The notes below the pieces were generated by a model. That model saw only the letters and a list, made by a program, of their open reading frames with translations. It searched no databases and was not told where the DNA came from. The translations under genes were made by a program, and so were the position numbers. From Clostridium sp. CS001 (lineage in GTDB: Bacteria; Bacillota; Clostridia; Clostridiales; Clostridiaceae): 64,000 nt of DNA. The stretch lies in NCBI RefSeq assembly GCF_020443565.1, contig NZ_JAIZZN010000002.1:62001-126000 (forward strand), given 5' to 3'. This document shows positions 1-7,546 of the stretch, one piece after another. How positions within the stretch are numbered: position 1 is the stretch's first letter; every line of letters starts with the position of its first letter.

Positions 1-1
1 T

Positions 2-646
2 GGTAACAAGGAAATTGAATTCTTAAAAAGCCGTGATAAGTTGCTGGGCGAGGCCATTGATAGAATCGGGCATATAGACAGGCCTGTTAACAGTGATCTT
101 TTCTCCTCCGTAGTAAATCATATCATTGGCCAGCAAATCTCCACCTCCGCCCAGGCCACCATATGGCAAAGGCTTAATGACAGAGTTAAGATTATAGATG
201 TGGACAATATATGTTCATTGGAACTTGAGGAGCTTCAAAAACTTGGAATGACCTTCAAGAAAGCTGGATATATCAAAGATTTTGCGGGAAAAATCAAAAG
301 TAAAGAATTCGATATCAATGCACTACATGAGATGTCTGACGTGGAGGTTATAAAAGAGCTTTCGGCACTGAATGGAATCGGTATATGGACTGCTGAAATG
401 CTGATGATTTTCTCTATGCAGAGGCCTGATGTTTTAAGCTTTGGGGATCTTGCAATTCACCGCGGAATGAGGATGCTATATCATCACAGAAGCATTGACC
501 GTAAAAAGTTTGCAAAATATGCAAGGCGGTACTCGCCCTATGGAACTGTGGCAAGCCTTTATATTTGGGCAATTGGCGGAGGCGCCATTCCAGAAATGAA
601 GGACTATGCACCAAAAAAGAAAAAAGTGGTGGCAAAGAGAAAATAA
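2..646 (+). CDS. DNA-3-methyladenine glycosylase family protein, 5' end outside window
   Basis: This is a base-excision repair glycosylase of the HhH-GPD (AlkA-like) superfamily, which removes alkylated bases from DNA. The frame is open to the first bases of the window, so the true start lies upstream. A helix-hairpin-helix (LNGIGIWTAEM) is followed by SFGDLAIHRGM, whose Asp sits where the family has its catalytic aspartate. The IGQQIS motif near the visible N terminus is typical. About 214 codons are visible; full-length relatives are slightly longer. The lysine-rich tail (PKKKKVVAKRK) is unusual and may stabilise DNA contact. The family call is secure; substrate range is inferred. Confidence 0.88.
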   Translation, partial: GNKEIEFLKSRDKLLGEAIDRIGHIDRPVNSDLFSSVVNHIIGQQISTSAQATIWQRLNDRVKIIDVDNICSLELEELQKLGMTFKKAGYIKDFAGKIKSKEFDINALHEMSDVEVIKELSALNGIGIWTAEMLMIFSMQRPDVLSFGDLAIHRGMRMLYHHRSIDRKKFAKYARRYSPYGTVASLYIWAIGGGAIPEMKDYAPKKKKVVAKRK

Positions 647-1119
647 ATATGAGATAGAATATTTAAAAGCAAAAGGTATTCAATTTCCTGATTTACTTGC
701 TAATAGCATGATGAAGGAAGAAATATTTTTATCCTTGATGGTTAAAACTTATGAGGTACTTGGGGGAAAAATTGATATTTCTAAAGTAAACCCTAAAAAT
801 GAAACCAGTGATGAAATGAAGAAGATGATCTTGCTTGGAGTATACAACGCCAATTTTACTAACAATGACATGTCCACCACCAATATGGATTAGGGTGCTG
901 TGGCCTATTGGCTTATAAAGATGCAGGATGCGGTGCAAAAACGCTTATATTTTAGAGAAGATTCTACTGCAAATACTGGGGATTTACTTAGACGAATCAG
1001 TGTGATCACCGCACTACATATGTGGACAAGGGATGCCGAAGAGGTTAAAACTTTATGCAATTAGTGATTTAATAAAAGGTAAAGCATCATTAGAACAGGC
1101 ACTAACTAAGCTTATGTAA
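642..1119 (+). pseudogene. decayed hypothetical gene with a nonsense codon and a frameshift
   Basis: One reading frame reads YEIEYLKAKGIQFPDLLANS and runs to an in-frame TAG at 891-893. Beyond it the same frame reads GAVAYWLIKMQDAVQKRLYF and continues to VKTLCN at about 1061. Shifting by one base then gives ISDLIKGKASLEQALTKLM ending with TAA at 1117-1119. The pieces join into one plausible soluble protein of roughly 155 residues, so this looks like a gene with two lesions. No clear start codon or ribosome site is visible. I do not recognise the family. The upstream glycosylase stop (644-646) overlaps its beginning. Confidence 0.6.
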
Positions 1120-1148
1120 GCAGTAGCGATGATTAAAAGAATATAAAA

Positions 1149-1175
1149 TTGGCTTGTCGTAAATAGACAAGCCAA
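1149..1175. terminator. hairpin TTGGCTTGTC / GACAAGCCAA
   Basis: A perfect 10-bp stem with a 7-nt loop lies after the decayed gene. It is followed on the plus strand by a T-rich but interrupted stretch (aaatctttcttt). A near-identical arm occurs in the hairpin at 42661, suggesting a recurrent terminator type in this genome. Confidence 0.55.
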
Positions 1176-1295
1176 TAAATCTTTCTTTGATTATTAAAGT
1201 ATGGTAAATATATCATTGCTGAACTATTATACTTAGGGAGTATCTCAGCATTTCTGCTGTGCATAATAAGATTATTGAGAATAAATTCTAACAGT

Positions 1296-1625
1296 TTATT
1301 TAATTTGATTATTAATTATGGCTTTTGCATCATCAAGTAACTTAGAAGGTACGTATATATAGATTTCAGAATTGCCAGGAAAACCATAAATGCCGTCAAC
1401 ACCATTACATTTTTTTAATGAAGGTATACCAAAAGCGGTTAGTTTGGATTCAATTATTCTTGCATCAAAATCCTTACCAACGGATATTAGAAATGCTTCA
1501 GTGTCATTTTCTTCTATTGATTTATCTTTTGTAGATTCAAGTACTTCTACTAATTCACATCCACAGTCGCTACAAGTTGTAAATCCCTCACGATATTCAT
1601 ATTTGCATTTTGGACACCATGACAT
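1296..1625 (-). CDS. zinc-ribbon DUF2007-like protein
   Basis: A 109-residue soluble protein. The N terminus holds a zinc ribbon (CPKCKYEYREGFTTCSDCGC, residues 4-23) with the CxxC...CxxC spacing for one metal. The C-terminal half (AFLISVGKDFDARIIESKLTAFGIPSL... then VPSKLLDDAKAII) matches the pattern of DUF2007, the putative signal-transducing fold. The ATG at 1625 has GGGAG eight bases upstream. It is monocistronic and faces the DUF3231 gene divergently. Function is unknown; the zinc ribbon suggests a binding rather than catalytic role. Confidence 0.75.
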   Translation of the reverse strand: MSWCPKCKYEYREGFTTCSDCGCELVEVLESTKDKSIEENDTEAFLISVGKDFDARIIESKLTAFGIPSLKKCNGVDGIYGFPGNSEIYIYVPSKLLDDAKAIINNQIK

Positions 1626-1861
1626 ATTAACATCTCCCTAAAATAAATTTAATCACATTTCAGAAGGTAAGTCGCTCACTTATGTAAGTGAGAAGAGCGT
1701 GATATAAGAAATAGGAAACTTCAGTGATAGTCTACTTATATGCTAATTATAACATAGATTTCAAATATAAGGAATTGGATTATTCAAAGATAATTGTGCA
1801 TATAAATATGAATTAATGGGAAAGTTATCTATAGAATTTTTTATATAAGGAGGATGCATTT

Positions 1862-2857
1862 ATGCCAGATTCAAAAAATATACCCTTAGTTTCATCTGAA
1901 ATATCAGGTCTGTGGAATTCATACATGAGCGATAGTTTAGCAATACGTGTTCTTAGTTATTTTCTCAATAACGTAGAAGATAATGAAACAAGGGAATTGA
2001 TTCAATATACAATAAATTTATCCATTCAGCATAGTGCTGTAATTACAGATTTATTTAATAAAGAGGGGTTACCTATACCAGATGGATTCACAGATAATGA
2101 TGTTAATGTAAACGCTCCACGTTTATTTACCGATTCATTTCATTTGGCTTATTTAACAATAATGGCAAGACTAGGAATGTGCAATTATACATCAATTTTA
2201 AATCAAACAGCACGTAAAGATGTTAGAGATTATTTCTCAAAATGCATTAATGATTGTGTTGAACTTTATAATAAATCTACTGATTTAAGATTATCAAAAG
2301 GTGTTTTCGTAAGGGCTCCACAAATAGAAGTCTCTAAAGAGGTTGAATATATAAAGAGTGATAAGTTCCTATTAGATTTTTTTGGAGAAAAGCGTCCTTT
2401 ACTTGCAAGAGAAATAACACGAATGTTTGAACTTATTTTTACAAATACCATGGCTGTAGCCTTGACAACTGCATTTGCTCAGGTTTCCAAAGATAAGAAA
2501 ATTTCTAATTGTCTTTTTAAAGGTAAGGATTTATCATCAAAAATACTAGGTGAATTGACCAAAACATTTTTAGATGAGGGAATACCAGCATCATCTACAT
2601 CTGAATCATATGTTACAGATTCTACGGAATCACCATTCTCAGAAAAATTAATGTTAATTTATGTTTTAATAATGACTACATCATCTATAAGTAACATGGG
2701 TATGGCAATTTCAGAAAGTTCAAGGGGTGATTTAATAACCAAATATATAAAATATGGAGAGGAAATAATGAATTATGCTAAACAATGTTCAGATATTTTG
2801 ATTGATAATAAATGGCTAGAACAGCCTCCACAGGTTATAAAACACGAGGATCTTTAA
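1862..2857 (+). CDS. DUF3231 family protein
   Basis: A 331-residue protein of the DUF3231 family, found in spore-forming Firmicutes and related to ferritin-like/coat-F helical bundles. Two similar all-helical halves are visible, about residues 10-165 and 175-325. Each starts with a SSEIxxLWNxYMxD-like or PLLAREITRMFE segment and has a hydrophobic helix rich in Met and Ala. The ATG follows AAGGAGGATGCATTT, a strong ribosome site. It is monocistronic. A role in the spore coat or stress storage is inferred from the family only. Confidence 0.8.
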   Translation: MPDSKNIPLVSSEISGLWNSYMSDSLAIRVLSYFLNNVEDNETRELIQYTINLSIQHSAVITDLFNKEGLPIPDGFTDNDVNVNAPRLFTDSFHLAYLTIMARLGMCNYTSILNQTARKDVRDYFSKCINDCVELYNKSTDLRLSKGVFVRAPQIEVSKEVEYIKSDKFLLDFFGEKRPLLAREITRMFELIFTNTMAVALTTAFAQVSKDKKISNCLFKGKDLSSKILGELTKTFLDEGIPASSTSESYVTDSTESPFSEKLMLIYVLIMTTSSISNMGMAISESSRGDLITKYIKYGEEIMNYAKQCSDILIDNKWLEQPPQVIKHEDL

Positions 2858-2963
2858 TCATAGAACTATTAAAACCATTAAAGACATGCTTTACCCATTT
2901 CTTATGTATAAGATTTTTTATATTTTTGCGTAACCCTAGTATAATGATATTCATATATTGGGG

Positions 2964-3047
2964 TTATCTGTTTTTTTCCCAAATACGCCATCCTATAAAA
3001 ACAAAAGCTAGACCTACAGGTAATAATATTATTAGCAATCCAACCAT
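2964..3047 (-). CDS. small single-pass membrane protein, 27 aa
   Basis: A 27-residue frame reads MVGLLIILLPVGLAFVF then IGWRIWEKNR and stops. It is one transmembrane helix with a basic C-terminal tail, the usual look of bacterial small membrane proteins. The ATG at 3047 is preceded by AGGAG with 8 nt spacing, which is the main support. No family is recognised. It is convergent with the DUF3231 gene and adjacent to the left end of the insertion element. It could be real or a chance frame; the ribosome site favours real. Confidence 0.5.
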   Translation of the reverse strand: MVGLLIILLPVGLAFVFIGWRIWEKNR

Positions 3048-3137
3048 ATAATCATCTCCTTGTATAATTTAGTTATAAGTTTTGATAAGAAAACACTCAT
3101 ACATATAAGGAATAATTTAAGTTCGTAATTTAACAGA

Positions 3138-3156
3138 ATGGGCGGAATTCGCCCAT
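3138..3156 (+). repeat. left-end hairpin of the IS200/IS605 element
   Basis: ATGGGCG and CGCCCAT form a 7-bp stem with a 5-nt loop 91 bases before tnpA. Y1 transposases recognise such imperfect subterminal hairpins on one strand. Confidence 0.65.
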
Positions 3157-3246
3157 CCTCTTAGGTGGGAGATGAATAGCCCTTGACGATAGTCAACAAA
3201 TAGCGTAAATTATAATCAGTAGTAAACATACAAAGGACGTGATTTA

Positions 3247-3645
3247 TTGATTTTAGATACTAATAATCATTCAGTGTTCTTGCTTAATTATCATTTAGTA
3301 TTGGTTATAAAATATAGACGCAAAGTAATAAATGATGAAGTATCAAATAGGTTAAAAGAAATATTTGAGTATATATGTCCTAAATATAATATAACTTTAG
3401 GTGAATGGAATCATGATAAAGACCATGTTCATCTACTATTTAGAGGTTCACCAAATACAGATATATCAAAATTCCTAAATGCTTATAAAAGTGCTAGTAG
3501 TAGGCTTATAAAAAAAGAGTTTCCATTAATAGGAAACCAATTGTGGAAAGAATATTTTTGGAGTAGGAGTTATTGCCTTATAACAACTGGAGGTGCTCCA
3601 ATAGACATAGTTAGAAAGTATATCGAAAATCAAGGAATGAAATGA
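3247..3645 (+). CDS. tnpA: IS200/IS605 family Y1 transposase TnpA
   Basis: A 132-residue HUH single-strand endonuclease that excises and joins the element as single-stranded DNA. The HUH pair is H60-V-H62 (DHVHLLF) and the nucleophile is Tyr125 in VRKYIENQ, so the active site is complete. The usual length is 130-150 residues. The start is TTG, with AAAGGACG upstream. The protein probably works as a dimer, trading tyrosine helices. tnpB follows after 9 bp, so the two are likely co-transcribed. The element looks recently active, since both genes are intact. Confidence 0.88.
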   Translation: MILDTNNHSVFLLNYHLVLVIKYRRKVINDEVSNRLKEIFEYICPKYNITLGEWNHDKDHVHLLFRGSPNTDISKFLNAYKSASSRLIKKEFPLIGNQLWKEYFWSRSYCLITTGGAPIDIVRKYIENQGMK

Positions 3646-3654
3646 GGTGAGGAA

Positions 3655-4740
3655 ATGCTAAAGGCTTGCAAATTCAGACTATACCCAAATGAAGAACAAA
3701 GAATATATTTAGCTAAAACTTTTGGATGCACTAGGTTTGTATATAATAAAATGTTGGCTGAAAGAATAAAGTCCTATGAAGAAAACAAAAATTTAGATAT
3801 TAAGTCAGTAAAATATCCTACTCCTGCACAATACAAGACTGAGTTTGAGTGGTTAAAAGAAGTGGATAGTCTAGCACTGGCAAATGCTCAAATGAATTTA
3901 GATAAAGCATATAAGAATTTCTTTAGAGATAAATCAGTTGGATTCCCCAAATTCAAGAAAAGAACTAATACAAATAACTATACAACTAACAATCAAAGGG
4001 GAACTGTACACATTGAAAATAATCATATCAAAGTACCTAAACTAAAATCTATGATTAAGATAGAGCAACATAGACAGTTCAATGGATTGATTAAGTCATG
4101 TACTATATCGCAAGTTCCTAGTGGCAAGTATTTTATATCAATATTAGTTGATACTGAAATTGTTAAACTACCCGAAATAGATAATAAAATAGGTGTGGAT
4201 TTGGGAATAAAGGACTTTGCAATAACAAGTGACGAAGAAATCTTCAGTAATCCAAAGCACTTAAAGAAATCAGAAAAAAGACTAGGTAAACTTCAAAAGG
4301 ACTTATCAAGAAAACAAAAAGGAAGCAATAACAGAAGAAAGGCTAAAGTTAAAGTAGCAAAGTTACATGAGAAAATAGCTAATCAAAGAAAAGATTTTCT
4401 CCATAAGGTAAGCACTCAATTAATTCGTGAAAACCAAACGATAGTTATTGAGGACTTAAAAGTAAGTAATATGATAAAAAATCATAAACTAGCAAAATCA
4501 ATAGCCGATGTTAGTTGGTCAGAGTTTAGAAGAATGTTAGAATACAAAGCAAAGTGGTATGGCAGAGAAATAATAGTAGCTCCATCAAACTATGCAAGTA
4601 GCCAATTATGTTCTAGTTGTGGGAATAAATCAAGCCAAACGAAAGACTTGTCTTGCAGGACTTATATTTGCCGAGTATGTGGAATGATAATGGATAGAGA
4701 TATAAACGCAAGCAAAAATCTACTAAAACTAGCAATGTAA
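3655..4740 (+). CDS. tnpB: IS605 TnpB, RNA-guided RuvC-like nuclease
   Basis: A 361-residue TnpB with all expected parts. There is an N-terminal helix-turn-helix (CKFRLYPNEEQ...), a RuvC core with Asp182 (GVDLGIKDFA) and Glu266 (VIEDLKVSNM), and a C4 zinc finger (C319, C322, C339, C342). A DRDINA motif (D347/D349) completes the triad. TnpB proteins are RNA-guided DNA nucleases that help retain the element by cutting the donor site next to the target-adjacent motif. The ATG has GAGGTGAGGAA upstream. It is intact and close to family length. Guide RNA identity is inferred from position, not seen. Confidence 0.9.
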   Translation: MLKACKFRLYPNEEQRIYLAKTFGCTRFVYNKMLAERIKSYEENKNLDIKSVKYPTPAQYKTEFEWLKEVDSLALANAQMNLDKAYKNFFRDKSVGFPKFKKRTNTNNYTTNNQRGTVHIENNHIKVPKLKSMIKIEQHRQFNGLIKSCTISQVPSGKYFISILVDTEIVKLPEIDNKIGVDLGIKDFAITSDEEIFSNPKHLKKSEKRLGKLQKDLSRKQKGSNNRRKAKVKVAKLHEKIANQRKDFLHKVSTQLIRENQTIVIEDLKVSNMIKNHKLAKSIADVSWSEFRRMLEYKAKWYGREIIVAPSNYASSQLCSSCGNKSSQTKDLSCRTYICRVCGMIMDRDINASKNLLKLAM

Positions 4741-4822
4741 TACAAGATATATTGACTAGAGAGGCTGGAATAGCCTTGATAGCTTGGGTAAACTTGCTAC
4801 AGTAGTAGTATTGACCAAGAAG

Positions 4823-4844
4823 CTCCCACCCTTTAGGTGGTGAG
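4823..4844 (+). repeat. right-end hairpin of the IS200/IS605 element
   Basis: CTCCCACC and GGTGGTGAG pair around CTTTA. The sequence GGTGGTGAGTAGTTCAC after it is typical of the right end of clostridial IS605 relatives. In this family the TnpB guide RNA ends at or near this point. The rest of 4741-5036 holds no gene that I can support. Confidence 0.6.
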
Positions 4845-5036
4845 TAGTTCACAACTGAATCAGGAAGAAAAGTTTGTAATGAAATGTTTTGTTTGTGACA
4901 TTAATCACGGCTTAAGTGATATCTAAATGGTATACTACACATATTAAATAAAATTATAAATACAGTTTTACACAATATTAGCTTATATAACAACATAATA
5001 GGTTATAAGTTTGTTTTATATGTAAAGGGGATAGAT

Positions 5037-5372
5037 ATGAAAATTGCGATTTTAGTAAATGAGGGTACAATGGATCGATGTACTGGAAAAGGTTGTTTTA
5101 ACGCTTTTAATAAGAAAATTGATGCCTTTAGCAGTTATGGTCCTGAGGTGGAACTAGTAGCATTTACTCATGCAGGAGGGGACTTGGAACGTAAAATTGA
5201 AAAATTAATTGAAAATGGCGTGGAAGTAGTCCATCTTTCCACCTGCCTTAGAGGAAAGTATGAAAATTATGATAGTTTAGCTCATCGCCTTGCAGAGCAT
5301 TTTAAGGTTGTGGGACATACCCACGGATCAGAAAATGGTAAGCGTATAGATACTATATCTTTCAAAAAATGA
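5037..5372 (+). CDS. CGGC domain-containing protein
   Basis: A 111-residue protein of the CGGC family, small cysteine/histidine proteins proposed to bind metal. The expected pattern is visible: an N-terminal strand (KIAILVNEG), CTGKGCF (two Cys near residues 15 and 19), FTHAGGD, VEVVHLSTCLRGKYE and VGHTHGSE near the end. It may bind a metal or FeS centre; the reaction is unknown. The ATG follows AAAGGGGATAGAT. It stands alone upstream of the marR operon. Confidence 0.72.
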   Translation: MKIAILVNEGTMDRCTGKGCFNAFNKKIDAFSSYGPEVELVAFTHAGGDLERKIEKLIENGVEVVHLSTCLRGKYENYDSLAHRLAEHFKVVGHTHGSENGKRIDTISFKK

Positions 5373-5379
5373 AGAAAGA

Positions 5380-5484
5380 ATGAATAAACTTCATTTTTTA
5401 AATAGACTAGGAATTAAATTAAACAGTATCAAGGAAGAACTTATTAAAACCTCAAAAGAAATAGATAAATATTATCTAAATTAA
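5380..5484 (+). CDS. putative 34-aa peptide, weak resemblance to Spo0E-like phosphatases
   Basis: The frame reads MNKLHFLNRLGIKLNSIKEE and then LIKTSKEIDKYYLN. It forms two short predicted helices, and the SKEID segment resembles the S-x-E-[LI]-D signature of Spo0E-type aspartyl-phosphate phosphatases. It is shorter than the usual 45-60 residues and the ribosome site (GAAGAAAG) is weak. It starts 8 bp after the CGGC gene. It may be a degenerate copy or a chance frame. Confidence 0.3.
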   Translation: MNKLHFLNRLGIKLNSIKEELIKTSKEIDKYYLN

Positions 5485-5559
5485 TAAAGTTAAGGATTTA
5501 ATATAGTGAAATTTTCTATTTTTCTATTAGATTATGACTTATATTGATTGCTGAAAACA

Positions 5560-5610
5560 ATAGTTGCCAAGGAAACCATTATGATGTATAATGGTTTCCT
5601 TGGCAACTAT
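5560..5610 (+). promoter_or_regulatory. marR promoter embedded in a perfect 23-bp inverted repeat operator
   Basis: Positions 5560-5582 and 5588-5610 are perfect inverted repeats separated by GATGT. Each arm holds GTTGCCAAGGAAAC or its complement, itself an imperfect palindrome like known MarR/MepR operators. A -35 TTGCCA (5564-5569) lies in the left arm and a -10 TATAAT (5587-5592) begins at the loop edge, with a 17-bp spacer. A bound repressor would cover the whole promoter, so autorepression of marR and the pump is the expected logic. Confidence 0.8.
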
Positions 5611-5627
5611 TATAGAAGGAGGAAAAT

Positions 5628-6056
5628 ATGCGTAAAATAATAGGGAAAAATATTTCTATATTATATAGAAATGAAAATAATTTTGTAGATGTTAAGCTGA
5701 AAAAATACAATCTAAATAAAGTTCAAGCGGAAGTATTATTATTTTTAAGAGATTATAATGGGGCTAATCTAACTGAAATAAATGAATCATTTTTATTTAA
5801 TAAGGCCACTATAACAAAAATAATTACCCATCTTGAAAAATATAATTATGTTAATAGAGTAGTTAGCGAAGGGGATAGGAGAGAAAAAGGCATATATTTA
5901 ACAGATAAAGGAAGAAGTATATTTCCTAGCATTACAGAAGTCTTGAAAGGATGGGAAAAGATTCTCATTGATAACATTCCTAATGATGATATTGAAAAAA
6001 TAAGAAGTATACTAGTCAAGATGGTAGAAAATGTAACAACATTAAAGGAGAATTAA
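5628..6056 (+). CDS. MarR family transcriptional regulator
   Basis: A 142-residue winged helix-turn-helix regulator. The recognition helix region reads NLTEINESFLFNKATITKII and the wing reads VVSEGDRREKGIYLTDKG, with the family's conserved D-x-R at the wing. MarR proteins are dimers that leave DNA on binding small molecules. AGAAGGAGG precedes the ATG. The gene starts 17 bp after its putative palindromic operator, and the MATE pump follows after 2 bp. The pair resembles mepR-mepA, so it probably represses its own operon and responds to a pump substrate. The ligand is unknown. Confidence 0.9.
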   Translation: MRKIIGKNISILYRNENNFVDVKLKKYNLNKVQAEVLLFLRDYNGANLTEINESFLFNKATITKIITHLEKYNYVNRVVSEGDRREKGIYLTDKGRSIFPSITEVLKGWEKILIDNIPNDDIEKIRSILVKMVENVTTLKEN

Positions 6057-6058
6057 CA

Positions 6059-7438
6059 ATGAAAGAAAATATGAATAAACTAGGTAATATGGATATAAAG
6101 AAGCTGATTATAAGGATGTCATTGCCAGCAATGCTGTCGATGATTGTGCAAGCGCTATATAATGTTGTAGACAGTATATTTGTAGCAAAAATATCAGAGC
6201 AGGCACTTACGGCTTTATCCATAGCTTTTCCAATACAATTGATAATAGTATCAATATTTGTGGGACTTGGAGTGGGAATTAACTCATTTATGTCAAGAAA
6301 ACTGGGCGAGGGGAACAAAGATGATGCGATAAATACGGGCGAACATGGATTTGCAATAGGTGTTGTATTGTGGATTATGCTTGCAATCTGTTCGGCATTT
6401 GTACCCGAAATGTTCTCTAAGTTGTTTACTGACGACCCTGTTGTTATCAAATATGCGGTACAGTATACTAGGATTATTATGTTGTTTTCATTTGGTAGCA
6501 TTATATCAGAAGTGTGTATGAATATTTTAAGATCTACTGGCGACATGTTGAGTTCTATGAGAATACAGTTATTAGGTGCGATAACCAACATTATTCTTGA
6601 TCCAATTCTTATTTTTGGATTGTTATTTTTTCCTAAATTAAGTGTGCAGGGTGCAGCAATAGCAACAGTTATTGGTCAAATATTTGCTATGCTATATGCA
6701 CTTAAACTCGTACTTAGAAATAATAATGGACTAAAACTAAATTTAAAGAAATTTCATTATAGTAGCGATATAACAGGTGAAATATTCAAAGTTGGAATCC
6801 CTGCTATGTTTATGCAAATATTGGGATCCATAATGGTATCTTGTATCAATTTAATTTTATCAGGGTTTTCTGGAACTGCTGTTGCAGTATTTGGAGCATA
6901 CTACAAATTACAGTCTTTTATATATATGCCTGTATTCGGTTTGACACAAGGTATTATGCCTATAGTGGGCTATAATTATGGTGCGAAAAATAGGCATAGG
7001 GTGATAGAAACTGTCAAGTATGGCTGCATATTTGCATGCGCAATTATGCTGGTTGGTACCAGCATATTTGTAATATTCCCGAGGCAATTGCTTATGCTAT
7101 TTAACAGTACGCCACAAATGGATGCAATTGGTATTGAGTGTTTGAGAATTATCAGTATAGGGTTTGTATTTTCTGGGATAGTAATAGTTCTTTCCACGGT
7201 TTTTCAAGCATTTGGCAAAGCAAAAGTAAGTCTTATTATATCTTTTGCAAGACAGATTATTATTTTATTACCATTAACATTTATTCTAAGTAAATTAATT
7301 GGATTAGCCGGAATATGGATAGCGTTTCCAATAGCAGAAGCGGTTTCTTTAATAATTTCTGGGTACTTCATAATTAAAGTATATCGAGAGAAAATTCGAG
7401 ATTTAGAGGGTGAAGTACAAGCTCCTAGTAATTACTAG
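6059..7438 (+). CDS. MATE family multidrug efflux transporter (MepA-like)
   Basis: A 459-residue membrane transporter with 12 predicted helices in two MatE repeats, the normal size. It starts KKLIIRMSLPAMLSMIVQAL, followed by YNVVDSIFVAKI, the signature of the MepA/NorM-type subfamily. Such pumps export cationic drugs against Na+ or H+. A second MatE repeat begins near residue 240 (GEIFKVGIPAMFMQILGS). It overlaps no gene and sits 2 bp after marR, so one transcript is expected. Expression should rise when the MarR repressor is displaced. Substrate and coupling ion cannot be read from the sequence. Confidence 0.92.
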   Translation: MKENMNKLGNMDIKKLIIRMSLPAMLSMIVQALYNVVDSIFVAKISEQALTALSIAFPIQLIIVSIFVGLGVGINSFMSRKLGEGNKDDAINTGEHGFAIGVVLWIMLAICSAFVPEMFSKLFTDDPVVIKYAVQYTRIIMLFSFGSIISEVCMNILRSTGDMLSSMRIQLLGAITNIILDPILIFGLLFFPKLSVQGAAIATVIGQIFAMLYALKLVLRNNNGLKLNLKKFHYSSDITGEIFKVGIPAMFMQILGSIMVSCINLILSGFSGTAVAVFGAYYKLQSFIYMPVFGLTQGIMPIVGYNYGAKNRHRVIETVKYGCIFACAIMLVGTSIFVIFPRQLLMLFNSTPQMDAIGIECLRIISIGFVFSGIVIVLSTVFQAFGKAKVSLIISFARQIIILLPLTFILSKLIGLAGIWIAFPIAEAVSLIISGYFIIKVYREKIRDLEGEVQAPSNY

Positions 7439-7440
7439 CA

Positions 7441-7466
7441 AGAAGAAACTATTTTCGGTTTCTTCT
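7441..7466. terminator. hairpin AGAAGAAAC / GTTTCTTCT
   Basis: A perfect 9-bp stem with an 8-nt loop starts 2 bp after the MATE stop codon. It lacks a good T tract, so it is a weak terminator or an RNA-stabilising hairpin. Confidence 0.45.
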
Positions 7467-7546
7467 AGGGGGTATGGATATCAATTCCACCAAGTGGCTT
7501 ATGTTTATCTAAACGTGCGGTGTACTCGCTATATCAAGTAGTAGAG

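Larger units (their letters stand above)
3132..4851 (+). mobile_element. IS200/IS605-family insertion sequence (tnpA + tnpB)
   Basis: The element carries a Y1 transposase and TnpB in the same direction, 9 bp apart, between two subterminal hairpins. The left one is ATGGGCG-GAATT-CGCCCAT at 3138-3156, the right one CTCCCACC...GGTGGTGAG at 4823-4844. As expected for single-strand peel-and-paste elements, there are no terminal inverted repeats and no target duplication. The exact ends cannot be fixed without an empty site. Left flank reads TTTAAC and right end reads TAGTTCAC. The RNA that guides TnpB would be expected to cover the end of tnpB and the right end. Confidence 0.82.

Noticed and set aside
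1661..1692. CTCACTTA-tg-TAAGTGAG hairpin and the ATTTCAGAAGGTAA match to the 45-kb element
   Set aside because: A 14-base match is expected by chance in AT-rich DNA of this length; the hairpin alone has no clear role.
2812..3051. Plus-strand frame after DUF3231
   Set aside because: It overlaps the DUF3231 end without a ribosome site; the minus-strand 27-codon frame in the same place is better supported.
4613..4852. Minus-strand frame at the right end of the insertion element
   Set aside because: It is antisense to the end of tnpB and the right-end hairpin, with no ribosome site.
6016..6591. Long minus-strand frame inside the MATE gene
   Set aside because: It is the reverse shadow of a well-supported membrane protein gene, has no ribosome site and no domain resemblance.
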